Shown here: positions 18,243 to 25,954 of the stretch, in pieces
Layout: each line of letters starts with the position of its first letter
Numbering within the stretch: position 1 is the stretch's first letter
NCBI RefSeq assembly: GCF_013001275.1
Contig: NZ_JABDMV010000009.1
Span: 1 to 49,506 of the forward strand
DNA: 49,506 nucleotides
Origin: Flaviramulus sp.
GTDB taxonomy: Bacteria > Bacteroidota > Bacteroidia > Flavobacteriales > Flavobacteriaceae
Direction of reading: 5' to 3'
The notes under the pieces: model-generated
What the model saw: only the letters and a program-made list of their open reading frames with translations
Databases searched by the model: none
What the model was told of the DNA's origin: nothing
Position numbers and translations under genes: made by a program

Positions 18243-18322
18243 GGGCGTAACCCTGCGGGTCGCGCTTTCCGTTGCAATCTTTTGCAAAAAAGCAAAAGGA
18301 TTTACACTACAATTGCTAACGC
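18243..18322 (+). repeat. Interspersed repeat, copy 1 (80 bp)
   Basis: Starts GGGCGTAACCC and ends TAACGC, with imperfect terminal inverted repeats (GCGTAA 18245-18250; TAACGC 18317-18322). It contains a 7-bp hairpin CTTTTGC/GCAAAAG (18279-18285 and 18292-18298, 6-base loop). The segment from CGGGTC to the end matches copy 2 (46874-46993, opposite strand) with about nine differences over roughly 67 bases. It is markedly more G/C-rich at its left end than neighbouring gaps. It sits 5 bases after mgtE and ends 21 bases before the cupin start codon. Resembles a repeat family I recall from other Flavobacteriaceae intergenic regions. Confidence 0.8.
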
Positions 18323-18343
18323 AAATCTTTGTATTTTTATAAT

Positions 18344-18709
18344 ATGAATTCTATTAATATCAACAAAAAGTTTTCAAAATTCACAAAAAACTGGCATCCA
18401 CATCAAATTGCTTTGGTTGATAATATGCAAATATTATTAGCAAAATTAAAAGGTGAATTTGTATGGCATAAACATGAAAATGAAGATGAGCTCTTTCAAG
18501 TTGTAAAAGGCACCTTATATATGCAATTTAGAGACAAAACTGAAGTTGTTAATGAAGGTGAAATTATAGTAGTTCCAAAAGGAATTGAACATAATCCTAT
18601 GACAAAAAACGGAGAAGAAGTTCATGTACTCTTGTTCGAAAAACTATCATCAACACACACCGGAAATGTACAACACGAAAAAACGCAAACACATTATCCT
18701 ACAATCTAA
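18344..18709 (+). CDS. Cupin-domain protein
   Basis: A 121-residue single cupin barrel. Metal-binding motif 1 is HKHENEDELFQVVKGTLYMQF (residues about 41-61: two His and a Glu), and motif 2 is VPKGIEHNPMT (about 81-91). I use ATG 18344, since the upstream frame begins with a TTG inside the leader. Enzyme or sensor role cannot be assigned; small cupins of this type are often called mannose-6-phosphate isomerase-like. Its leader is directly downstream of repeat copy 1, and its stop abuts the next gene's ATG, so the two are coupled. Confidence 0.85.
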   Translation: MNSININKKFSKFTKNWHPHQIALVDNMQILLAKLKGEFVWHKHENEDELFQVVKGTLYMQFRDKTEVVNEGEIIVVPKGIEHNPMTKNGEEVHVLLFEKLSSTHTGNVQHEKTQTHYPTI

Positions 18710-19645
18710 ATGAAAATTCTTCACCTCGATAATAATCACGAGTTACTTATCAATCAATTAACTGATTTAGGCTTTACAAATCACGAAGATTTTACCTCGC
18801 CAAAAGAGGTAATAGAAGCTAAAATCCAATCTTATGATGGAATAATAATAAGAAGTCGTTTTACTATTGATAAGCAATTTATTAACGCTGCCAAAAACCT
18901 TAAATTTATAGGTCGTGTTGGCGCAGGACTAGAGAATATTGATTGCGAATATGCCATACAAAAAGGCGTGTATTTAGTATCAGCCCCAGAAGGCAACAGA
19001 AATGCTGTAGGAGAGCATACTTTAGGCATGTTACTTTCTCTATTTAACAAGTTGAACAAAGCCGATGCAGAAGTAAGATCAGGTAAATGGTTGCGTGAAG
19101 ATAATCGAGGTATCGAACTTGATGGAAAAACAGTTGGATTAATAGGTTATGGAAACATGGGTAAAGCGTTCGCGAAAAAATTGCGTGGGTTTGATGTTGA
19201 GGTTTTATGTTATGATATAAAAAACAATGTTGGCGATACTAATGCAAAACAAGTAACTCTTAGTGAATTTCAAGAAAAAGTTGATGTTGTAAGTTTGCAC
19301 ACACCGCAAACACCATTAACATTAAACATGATAGATACAGAATTTATTAATAAGTTTAAAAAGTTTTTTTGGTTTTTTAATACGGCAAGAGGTAAAAGTG
19401 TGGTTACTCAAGATTTAGTTTTGGCATTAAAATCTGGTAAAATATTGGGAGCAGGTCTCGATGTTCTGGGGTATGAAAAAGCATCTTTCGAGAATTTATT
19501 TTCTACAAATTTACCGGACGCTTTTCAATATTTAATCGAAGCACAGAATGTTATATTAACTCCACATGTGGCGGGCTGGACTGTTGAAAGCAAAGAAAAA
19601 TTAGCTCAAACCATTGTAGATAAAATAAAAGAAAAATTTTGTTAA
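18710..19645 (+). CDS. D-isomer-specific 2-hydroxyacid dehydrogenase
   Basis: An NAD-dependent dehydrogenase of 311 residues, phosphoglycerate-dehydrogenase-like but without the ACT regulatory domain. Substrate half: GIIIRSRFTID and FIGRVGAGLENID. Rossmann motif: VGLIGYGNMGKAFAKKL (about 141-157). Catalytic residues visible: R227 in NTARGKSVV and H286 in LTPHVAGWTVES. The FFWFFNTARG stretch is more aromatic than usual. True substrate (3-phosphoglycerate or another 2-hydroxyacid) cannot be read from sequence. It directly follows the cupin stop codon. Confidence 0.88.
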   Translation: MKILHLDNNHELLINQLTDLGFTNHEDFTSPKEVIEAKIQSYDGIIIRSRFTIDKQFINAAKNLKFIGRVGAGLENIDCEYAIQKGVYLVSAPEGNRNAVGEHTLGMLLSLFNKLNKADAEVRSGKWLREDNRGIELDGKTVGLIGYGNMGKAFAKKLRGFDVEVLCYDIKNNVGDTNAKQVTLSEFQEKVDVVSLHTPQTPLTLNMIDTEFINKFKKFFWFFNTARGKSVVTQDLVLALKSGKILGAGLDVLGYEKASFENLFSTNLPDAFQYLIEAQNVILTPHVAGWTVESKEKLAQTIVDKIKEKFC

Positions 19646-19669
19646 CTTTAGATTTCTAAAGTTACCGTA

Positions 19670-20125
19670 ATGCAATATAAAGCAACATCACCAGAAGATT
19701 ATATTAAGCAAGCTCCCGAAGAACGACGAAACGCACTTAAAAAGTTAAGAAAAACAATCAAGGATAATATTCCAAAAGGCTTTGAAGAAGGCATACAATA
19801 CGGTATGATTGGATATTATGTTCCACATTCCATTTATCCAGATGGTTATCACTGTACCCCTACAGAACCACTTCCATTTATGAGTTTCGCGTCTCAAAAA
19901 AACTCTATCAACTTCTATCATAGTGGTATTTATGCCAAAAAGGAACTACATGATTGGTTTGTTTCTGAATATCCTAAACATAGTAATCGGAAATTAGATA
20001 TGGGGAAAAGCTGTGTCCGATTTAAAAAAATAGACGAAATACCATACGAGTTAATTACCGAATTAGTAAAGAAAATGACTGTAGGTGAATGGATAGAAGT
20101 TTACGAATCAGCAATTAAAAGATAA
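19670..20125 (+). CDS. DUF1801 domain protein
   Basis: A 151-residue protein, EDYIKQAPEERRNALKKLRK at the start and YGMIGYYVPHS, FMSFASQKNSINFYHSGIY further on, as in DUF1801/YdhG-like proteins. The C-terminus has CVRFKKIDEIP, the usual closing motif. Function unknown; cytoplasmic. It lies in a tight plus-strand series with two VOC genes (20 bases before the first), suggesting one accessory transcript. Normal length. Confidence 0.82.
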   Translation: MQYKATSPEDYIKQAPEERRNALKKLRKTIKDNIPKGFEEGIQYGMIGYYVPHSIYPDGYHCTPTEPLPFMSFASQKNSINFYHSGIYAKKELHDWFVSEYPKHSNRKLDMGKSCVRFKKIDEIPYELITELVKKMTVGEWIEVYESAIKR

Positions 20126-20145
20126 TATTAGTAAAATCTTAAATT

Positions 20146-20517
20146 ATGAAGTTAGGAGCGTTTTCAGTAAGTCTTAATGTAAAGGATATTGGAGTGTCTA
20201 AAAAGTTTTACGAAACCTTAGGCTTTACCAAATTTGGAGGAGACATTAATAATAATTATCTCATCATGAAAAACGGAAACGCTCTAATAGGCTTATTCCA
20301 AGGAATGTTTGAACAAAATATTTTAACCTTTAATCCTGGCTGGGATGAAAATGCCCAAAATTTAGATTCTTTTGATGATGTAAGAGCTATTCAAAAACAC
20401 TTAAAAGTAAATAACATTAAGTTAGAGAGAGAAGCCGATGAAAAAACATCAGGACCAGGCAGTGTTGTTTTGTTTGATCCAGATGGGAATACCATCCTTA
20501 TTGATCAGCATATTTAA
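20146..20517 (+). CDS. VOC (glyoxalase/dioxygenase) superfamily protein
   Basis: A 123-residue single VOC module: start MKLGAFSVSLNVKDIGVSKKFYETLGF and end VVLFDPDGNTILIDQ, the two halves of the beta-alpha-beta-beta-beta fold. The usual first-half metal His is not evident at the start (S-V-S-L), so it may be a non-enzymatic or resistance-type binding protein. Substrate unknown. Paralogous in fold, not closely in sequence, to the next gene 17 bases downstream. Confidence 0.82.
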   Translation: MKLGAFSVSLNVKDIGVSKKFYETLGFTKFGGDINNNYLIMKNGNALIGLFQGMFEQNILTFNPGWDENAQNLDSFDDVRAIQKHLKVNNIKLEREADEKTSGPGSVVLFDPDGNTILIDQHI

Positions 20518-20534
20518 TTTAAAAAAAACAAGAA

Positions 20535-20921
20535 ATGAAAAATCGTGTTACAGGAATAGGAGGATTGTTTTTTAAAACAAAAGACCCTAAGGGAACAAAA
20601 GATTGGTATAAAAAACACTTAGGATTTAATACCGATGATTATGGATGTACTTTTTGGTGGAAGGATGAAGAAGGGAACAAATGTTCGACTCAATGGAGCC
20701 CATTTTCTGAAGACACAAAATATTACGAGCCTTCAAAAAAAGATTTTATGTTTAATTATCGAGTTGAAAATTTACATGAACTTTTGAAAGTTTTAAAAGA
20801 AGAAGGTGTCACTATTGTAGGTGAAGTTGAAGAATATGATTATGGTAAATTTGGATGGATTCTTGATAACGATGGGAACAAAATTGAACTTTGGGAACCT
20901 ATAGATACTGCTTTTTTGTAA
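20535..20921 (+). CDS. VOC superfamily protein, second copy
   Basis: A 128-residue VOC module: FFKTKDPKGTKDWYKKHLGF in the first half and GKFGWILDNDGNKIELWEP at the end, where the Glu of IELWEP is the usual metal ligand. This C-terminal form resembles the GxxxxxxDPxGNxIELWE proteins of Bacteroidetes. Enzyme activity is unassigned. Preceded by an A-rich leader and followed 27 bases later by the TSUP gene. Confidence 0.83.
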   Translation: MKNRVTGIGGLFFKTKDPKGTKDWYKKHLGFNTDDYGCTFWWKDEEGNKCSTQWSPFSEDTKYYEPSKKDFMFNYRVENLHELLKVLKEEGVTIVGEVEEYDYGKFGWILDNDGNKIELWEPIDTAFL

Positions 20922-20948
20922 AATTTAATAAATTGATATAAATAGGTA

Positions 20949-21713
20949 TTGAGCTATATAGAGATTCTTCAATCTTATAATTTAACCGCATTTCAATGGG
21001 TAGCTATTGCTTTTGCGGTTTTTTTATTGGGCTTATCAAAGTCTGGTATTAAAGGAATAGGTATCATAATTGTTGTGATACTGGCTTTTGTTTTTGGTGA
21101 AAAAGCATCAACAGGAATTTTACTTCCTATGTTAATTGTTGCAGACGTTTTTGCTGTTATTTATTATAACCGTCATGCTAAATGGAAGTATATAAAAAAA
21201 TTAATGCCGTGGATGGTTGTTGGAGTCTTGGTGGGTGTTTGGATAGGGAATGATGTTTCAGAAATTATTTTTAAAAGACTCATGGCAATTATTATAATTG
21301 CATCTGTGCTCATTATGTTTTATACAGAACGTATGAAATCTAATAAAGTACCAACAAATAAAATGTTTTCAGGTGGAGCAGGGTTTTTGGCAGGTTTTAC
21401 CACCATGGTGGGGAATTTAGCTGGCCCAATAGCAAATATTTATTTTTTAGCTATGCGCTTTCCAAAAAACGAGTTTATTGGTACTGCAGCATGGTTGTTT
21501 TTTATAATAAATGTGTTTAAACTACCCTTTCATATTTTTGTTTGGGAAACAGTGACTAAAGAAACCCTTGTATTAAATTCGGTTTTAATTCCTGCTGTTA
21601 TACTCGGCTTTTTCTTAGGCGTATACATTGTAAATCTCATATCAAATGTAAATTACAGACGGTTTATTTTAGTCGTAACAGCAATTGGTGGCATTATTTT
21701 ATTATTCAGATAA
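20949..21713 (+). CDS. TSUP (TauE/SafE) family membrane transporter
   Basis: A 254-residue inner-membrane protein with about eight hydrophobic spans, starting in the family manner FAVFLLGLSKSGIKGIGII and with GGAGFLAGFTTMVGNLAGPI at the mid-protein repeat (about 137-156). TSUP proteins export or import small organic or sulfur-containing anions (sulfite, sulfoacetate, taurine-type); the ligand here is unknown. The start codon is TTG (20949); no ATG precedes the first span. Downstream the gene is followed by the TM2 gene, and the ars cluster lies about 600 bases further on. Confidence 0.85.
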   Translation: MSYIEILQSYNLTAFQWVAIAFAVFLLGLSKSGIKGIGIIIVVILAFVFGEKASTGILLPMLIVADVFAVIYYNRHAKWKYIKKLMPWMVVGVLVGVWIGNDVSEIIFKRLMAIIIIASVLIMFYTERMKSNKVPTNKMFSGGAGFLAGFTTMVGNLAGPIANIYFLAMRFPKNEFIGTAAWLFFIINVFKLPFHIFVWETVTKETLVLNSVLIPAVILGFFLGVYIVNLISNVNYRRFILVVTAIGGIILLFR

Positions 21714-21807
21714 TTTTGTTGTAACAACATATTAATTTGAAAGACATATAGTTAGTGATGAATTTGTTTTTTCACTACTTTTAATATCTAATCAAAAAAC
21801 AGGAATC

Positions 21808-22239
21808 ATGTCTGATGAAAAAAATCTAAACGACGATCTAAATGATATGTTAGGCGACGCCAAAAAAGGTGCTAAAAAAGCAGCTGGAGAAGCTAAGGAA
21901 AAAGCGAAAGAATTTGCTGGAGAAGCGAAAGAAACGGCCTCTGAATTTGCAGAAAGCGCAAAACAAACCTTCGAGCAATCGACTGGTGAAAACAAGAAAA
22001 TTTTAGCCGGTGTTTTAGCTATAATATTAGGACCTTTGGGGGTTCATAAATTTATTTTAGGATATACTAAAGAAGGCATTACATTATTGGTCATTACATT
22101 AATCCTTGGCTTTATAACTTGCGGAATAGGTGCTGGATTAACAGGAATTATTGGCTTAATAGAAGGGATTATTTATTTAACTAAATCTGATGAAGAGTTT
22201 TATAACACGTATCAAGTTGGAAAAAAACCTTGGTTTTAA
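21808..22239 (+). CDS. TM2-domain protein with LEA-like helical N-terminus
   Basis: A 143-residue protein. Residues about 17-55 are an 11-residue-like repeat of Ala/Lys/Glu (KKGAKKAAGEAKEKAKEFAG, then GEAKETASEFAESAKQ), resembling LEA/apolipoprotein-type amphipathic helix. Residues about 63-130 are a TM2 domain: ILAGVLAIILGPLGVHKFI and YTKEGITLLVITLILG, two membrane spans around a short turn. The C-terminus (FYNTYQVGKKPWF) is polar. Membrane-anchored with a soluble helical arm; function unknown, perhaps envelope stress. A terminator follows at 22265-22296. Confidence 0.83.
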   Translation: MSDEKNLNDDLNDMLGDAKKGAKKAAGEAKEKAKEFAGEAKETASEFAESAKQTFEQSTGENKKILAGVLAIILGPLGVHKFILGYTKEGITLLVITLILGFITCGIGAGLTGIIGLIEGIIYLTKSDEEFYNTYQVGKKPWF

Positions 22240-22264
22240 TATATTTTTTTAAAGAAATAAATTG

Positions 22265-22296
22265 AAAAAGTCAAAAAGTACCCATTTGACTTTTTT
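22265..22296 (+). terminator. Terminator after the TM2 gene
   Basis: AAAAAGTCAAA (22265-22275) pairs with TTTGACTTTTT (22285-22295) across a 9-base loop, in an extended T-run. It isolates the ars cluster from upstream transcription. Confidence 0.8.
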
Positions 22297-22315
22297 GTTT
22301 TAATTTAATATCGTA

Positions 22316-22327
22316 ATATTGCAATAT
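22316..22327. promoter_or_regulatory. Candidate ArsR operator (ATATTGCAATAT palindrome)
   Basis: A perfect 12-base palindrome 12 bases before the arsR ATG, inside a larger A/T dyad (ATCGTAATATTGCAATATATA). ArsR/SmtB repressors typically bind such imperfect A/T dyads overlapping their own promoter. Assignment is by position and symmetry only. Confidence 0.5.
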
Positions 22328-22339
22328 ATAATTATTGAA

Positions 22340-22663
22340 ATGGGAATTACAAAAACACAAATATTCACTGAAAATCAAAATGATTTAGCCAAGTTTTTTA
22401 AAGTGTTGGGGCATCCAGCAAGAGTTGCTATTTTACAATATATAAGTAAGCAAAACGCATGTATCTGTAATGATTTAGTTGAAGAAATTGGATTAGCACA
22501 GGCCACCATTTCACAACACTTAAAAGAATTAAAAAGTATTGGTTTACTTAAAGGGGAAGTGGAAGGAAAAAGCATGTGTTATTGTATTAATTTAACCAGG
22601 TGGACAGAATTACAAAATAATATAAACTCCTTTTTTAATAAAACTAAATCTGACTGTTGTTAG
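22340..22663 (+). CDS. arsR: ArsR-family metalloid-responsive repressor
   Basis: A 107-residue winged-helix repressor (start ATG 22340; the upstream TTG reading adds seven residues). Recognition helix region: GLAQATISQHLKELKSIGLL (about 51-70). Cysteines suited to As(III)/Sb(III) binding: C41-I-C43 at the start of helix 3, plus C80-Y-C82 and a terminal C106-C107. It is expected to repress itself and the downstream genes until trivalent arsenic binds. A palindrome at 22316-22327 overlaps the promoter area. Identity is strong; metalloid specificity is inferred from the cysteines and from arsC downstream. Confidence 0.9.
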   Translation: MGITKTQIFTENQNDLAKFFKVLGHPARVAILQYISKQNACICNDLVEEIGLAQATISQHLKELKSIGLLKGEVEGKSMCYCINLTRWTELQNNINSFFNKTKSDCC

Positions 22664-22699
22664 GCCTAAAATTGAAGCAATAAAAAAATATAAATAATT

Positions 22700-23194
22700 A
22701 TGAGAACACAAGAATTTTTTAAATTATTAGACCAAAATAAAGACAAATATTTATTGTTTGAATATTCGCCAAACAAACTAGTTGGAGCAAACTATCATAT
22801 CACAGAAGTTAAACACATAACAGTTGACTCTGTTGATTGTGGGGCCCAAACAGATGCTTGGAAAGAGACAATTATTCAACTATGGGAAAGTCCCAATGAA
22901 ATTGATAAAACAGAGTATATGTCTGTTTTTAAAGCAAAAGCTATTCTAAAAAAAGTGGGGTCTTTAAAATCTTATGAACCAGAATCGGAAGTTAAGTTTG
23001 AATATAGCAACTTAAATTTTCATACAGCACAACTCTTTGTTAACGATTACTTAATACAAGGCAACAATCTAATCATTAAATTAGCCGTTGAAAAAACGGA
23101 TTGTAAGGCTAAAGACCTTTGTGGTGTGCCTGAAGTTATAGAAACAGTTACTAGTGCAGAACCATGTTGTTCACCAGATGGAAATTGTTGTTAG
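22700..23194 (+). CDS. DUF6428 family protein in arsenic cluster
   Basis: A 164-residue protein with start MRTQEFFKLLDQNKDKYLLF and the KHITVDSVDCGAQTDAWKET segment (about 38-57), which I recognise from Bacteroidetes ars clusters as DUF6428. The N-terminal part (about 1-128) is a compact alpha/beta domain; the last 30 residues are cysteine-rich (C137, C143, then CCSPDGNCC at the end), suited to metalloid capture or delivery. Whether it is a chaperone or enzyme is unknown. Its last 17 bases overlap the next gene, implying coupling. Confidence 0.8.
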   Translation: MRTQEFFKLLDQNKDKYLLFEYSPNKLVGANYHITEVKHITVDSVDCGAQTDAWKETIIQLWESPNEIDKTEYMSVFKAKAILKKVGSLKSYEPESEVKFEYSNLNFHTAQLFVNDYLIQGNNLIIKLAVEKTDCKAKDLCGVPEVIETVTSAEPCCSPDGNCC

Positions 23195-23669
23195 GCCATT
23201 ATTAGAACGAGATTGGAATAATGTTTCAAAAATTTATATTGATGGAATTGCTACAGGAATTGCAACTTTTGAAACAGAATGTCCTAATTGGATTCAATGG
23301 GATAAAAAGTATATTTCAAAATGTCGATATGTAGCTGTAATAAAAAATGACATAGTGGGGTTCGCAGTATTAGCTCCAGCTTCAAAAAGAATAGTATACA
23401 ATGGAGTTGCCGAAGTTAGTGTTTACGTAGCTCTAAACTATAGAGGTAAAGGAATCGGAAATATATTGCTAAATACGCTTGTTGATGAAAGTGAAAAAGA
23501 AGGATTTTGGACCTTACAAGCAAGCATATTTTCTGAAAACAAACCAAGCATTAAAATGCACTTAAAATGTGGTTTTAAAATGATTGGTATTAGAGAAAAA
23601 ATAGGAAAATTAAATGGTAAATGGTATGACAATCATTTCCTTGAAAAACGAAGTAAAATAATAAATTAA
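23178..23669 (+). CDS. GNAT acetyltransferase, ArsN/phosphinothricin-type
   Basis: A 163-residue GNAT of the PAT/ArsN1 group. ATG 23178 (MEIVVRPLLERDWNNVSKIY) overlaps DUF6428 by 17 bases; an earlier in-frame TTG-type start is poor. Visible: IYIDGIATGIATFETECPNWIQWDKKY (PAT-specific start, split here in my description), AEVSVYVALNYRGKGIGNIL with the RGKGIG acetyl-CoA loop, and KCGFKMIGIREKIGKLNGKW near the C-terminus. ArsN1 acetylates arsinothricin; homologues act on phosphinothricin or methionine sulfone. Location beside arsR and arsC favours an organoarsenical target, but that is inference. Confidence 0.82.
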   Translation: MEIVVRPLLERDWNNVSKIYIDGIATGIATFETECPNWIQWDKKYISKCRYVAVIKNDIVGFAVLAPASKRIVYNGVAEVSVYVALNYRGKGIGNILLNTLVDESEKEGFWTLQASIFSENKPSIKMHLKCGFKMIGIREKIGKLNGKWYDNHFLEKRSKIIN

Positions 23670-24106
23670 TGAAAAACATTTTAGTGTTATGTACAGGAAA
23701 TTCCTGTAGAAGCCAAATGGCTCACGGGTATTTAAATCATTTTTTAGACAATAGAAAAGTGAATGTTTATAGTGCAGGTATAGAAACACATGGTTTAAAC
23801 CCAGGCGCTTTGGCTATTATGAAAGAAGACGGTATTAATATTGATCATCACACATCAAACCACGTTGATGAGTATTCTGATATTGAATTTGATTATATTA
23901 TAACAGTTTGCGATCATGCAAATGAAAATTGCCCTTATATACCAAGTAAGAATGCCAAAAGATTGCATCATAATTTTTACGACCCATCAAAGTTAGTGGG
24001 AACAACCGAAGAAAAACATGCAGCTTTTTTGAAGGCTAGAGAGGAAATTAAAGCCTATTTTAATAATTTTGTAAAGGAAAATTTAAATTCCGAAAAAGCA
24101 GGTTAA
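23669..24106 (+). CDS. arsC: Arsenate reductase, thioredoxin-coupled low-molecular-weight phosphatase type
   Basis: Reduces arsenate to arsenite using thioredoxin. The 145-residue protein has the P-loop C8-T-G-N-S-C-R14 typical of LMW phosphatases (nucleophile C8), and the redox pair C81 and C88 in VCDHANENCP, matching the C10-C82-C89 triad of the S. aureus enzyme. Its ATG overlaps the stop of the GNAT gene by one base (TAATG). Its stop overlaps the stop of the convergent acyltransferase gene within TTAA at 24103-24106, with no terminator hairpin between. No ACR3 or ArsB exporter follows. Confidence 0.92.
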   Translation: MKNILVLCTGNSCRSQMAHGYLNHFLDNRKVNVYSAGIETHGLNPGALAIMKEDGINIDHHTSNHVDEYSDIEFDYIITVCDHANENCPYIPSKNAKRLHHNFYDPSKLVGTTEEKHAAFLKAREEIKAYFNNFVKENLNSEKAG

Positions 24107-25932
24107 TCACTTTTCTTTTCTGTGAATTTTCGTTCTAATTCTGCTTGAAACTCTTCCATTACTGGTTTTACAGTGCTTTCCGGTAAGTCAGCTATTTTTA
24201 TATACATCAAACCATCAACTGAATTATTAAATAGAGGATCAACATTAAAAGCAACTAATCTTGCATTTTGTTTTATATACTTTTTAAGTAAAACAGGCAA
24301 GCGTAATGCGCCAGGTTCTATCTCGTCAATGAACTTGTCAAACTTATTTAAATCTGCTTCAGCTTCATCAAATACAAAATCCTTATCGGCATCTTTTAAT
24401 TTTACTTTAAACTCTTTTTTTGGATGAACATACTGGGCAATATAAGGGTCGTAATAATGCGATTTCATAAATTCTACCATTAGTGATTTTGAGAAATTTG
24501 AAAACTGATTACTAATACTAACACCGCCAATTAAGTATTTATGCTCAGGATATCGGAGCGTTGTGTGAACAATGCCTTTCCAAAGTAAAAACAAGGGCAT
24601 AGGTTTTTGTTGATATTCTTTTATTATGAATGCACGGCCCATCTCGATAGATTGACTCATCATCTTATATAATTCTGGTTCAAACCTGAATAAATCTTGA
24701 AGATAAAAACCATCTATACCGTAGCTCTCAAAAATCTTGGAGCCTAACCCCATTCTATATGCCCCCGCGAGCACATTACTTTCATTATCCCACAAAAACA
24801 TATGGTGATAATAATTATCGAAGGTATCTAAATCTATGGCTTCATTTGTTCCCTCACCAACTTCTCTAAAAGTAATTTCTCGTAAACGCCCAATTTCTCG
24901 CAAAATATTGGGCATTTTTTCAGCCTGCGCTAAAAACACTTCGTAATTTTTACTTTCTAAAAGTCTTGAATTATCTGCTCTCAACGCTTCAACTTCCTTT
25001 AACATTAATAAAGGATCAGCTGGTGTCACAATGTTTTTTGGAGGTTTTTGTGTTTTTAAAGTAGACGAAATATTATCTAATATTTTTGATTTCTCTTCAA
25101 AAGCATTAGAAAGCATGTAAGTTTTACGTCTTAAAAACTCCGAAAATTCTTCTAATGAGCTATGTTCTTTTTGATCTTCTACAGAAATAGGTCTGCCTAT
25201 TCTTACTTTTATTGTGCGTCGTTTTTGCGTTAATACTTCCGATGGTAGTTTGGCGGTTCTAAAAGTATCGCTAATTTTAGAAAGCTTGTAAAATAGTCTG
25301 CTATTTTTAGCGTGAAAATAAATTGGAACTACTGGCACTTCAGCTTTTTTAACTAGTTTCATAGCAGCTTCTTCCCATGGTCTATCTATCACTAATTTTC
25401 CATCTCGATAGGTAGAAACTTCGCCAGCTGGAAAAATACCTAATGGATGGCCATCACGTAAATGAAGAATAGAATTTTTAAAACCAGTTAAACTAGATTT
25501 CACATCTTTCCTGTCTTCAAAAGGGTTTACTGGCATTATATAGGGCTTCATTGGCTCTATTCTATGTAACAAAAAATTAGCTATTATTTTAAAATCTTTG
25601 CGTTGTTCAAGCATTAATTTTAAAAGTAAAATACCATCTATACCACCAAGAGGATGGTTAGAAACTGTTATATAAGCACCGTCTTTAGGTAATCGTTTTA
25701 AATCTTCCTCTGGAATTTCGAACTTAATTTTAAATTCTTCTAGAATACTATCTAAAAAATCGATGCCTTCTAAATGCTTATGGCGTTTATAAAATTTATT
25801 TAAAGTAGATATTTTAAGCAGCTTCATAAGCATCCAACCAATAAAAGTGCCAATAAAACCGTATTTATCAAGTTGTATAGCTTTAGCTACTTCTTTGGCG
25901 GTTACTAACCCTATATCTTGTTGTTTGGTCAT
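24103..25932 (-). CDS. olsF: Bifunctional acyltransferase (PlsC-type O-acyltransferase + OlsB-like N-acyltransferase)
   Basis: A 609-residue fusion. Residues about 60-265 are a lysophospholipid-type acyltransferase with NHPLGGID (H93 and D99, spacing HX5D rather than the usual HX4D) and GIFPAGEVSTYRDG. Residues about 320-530 are an OlsB/hemolysin-like GNAT domain (ITFREVGEGTNEAIDLDTFD, FLWDNESNVLAGAYRMG, LFRFEPELY). This order matches OlsF of Serratia and Flavobacterium, which makes ornithine lipids in two steps, and the GlsB/GlsA glycine-lipid enzymes of Bacteroides. Which amino acid it uses is not visible. A membrane-associated enzyme of phosphate-free lipid synthesis. Confidence 0.82.
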   Translation of the reverse strand: MTKQQDIGLVTAKEVAKAIQLDKYGFIGTFIGWMLMKLLKISTLNKFYKRHKHLEGIDFLDSILEEFKIKFEIPEEDLKRLPKDGAYITVSNHPLGGIDGILLLKLMLEQRKDFKIIANFLLHRIEPMKPYIMPVNPFEDRKDVKSSLTGFKNSILHLRDGHPLGIFPAGEVSTYRDGKLVIDRPWEEAAMKLVKKAEVPVVPIYFHAKNSRLFYKLSKISDTFRTAKLPSEVLTQKRRTIKVRIGRPISVEDQKEHSSLEEFSEFLRRKTYMLSNAFEEKSKILDNISSTLKTQKPPKNIVTPADPLLMLKEVEALRADNSRLLESKNYEVFLAQAEKMPNILREIGRLREITFREVGEGTNEAIDLDTFDNYYHHMFLWDNESNVLAGAYRMGLGSKIFESYGIDGFYLQDLFRFEPELYKMMSQSIEMGRAFIIKEYQQKPMPLFLLWKGIVHTTLRYPEHKYLIGGVSISNQFSNFSKSLMVEFMKSHYYDPYIAQYVHPKKEFKVKLKDADKDFVFDEAEADLNKFDKFIDEIEPGALRLPVLLKKYIKQNARLVAFNVDPLFNNSVDGLMYIKIADLPESTVKPVMEEFQAELERKFTEKKSD

Positions 25933-25954
25933 GGTTGTAAATGTACTAAATTGT

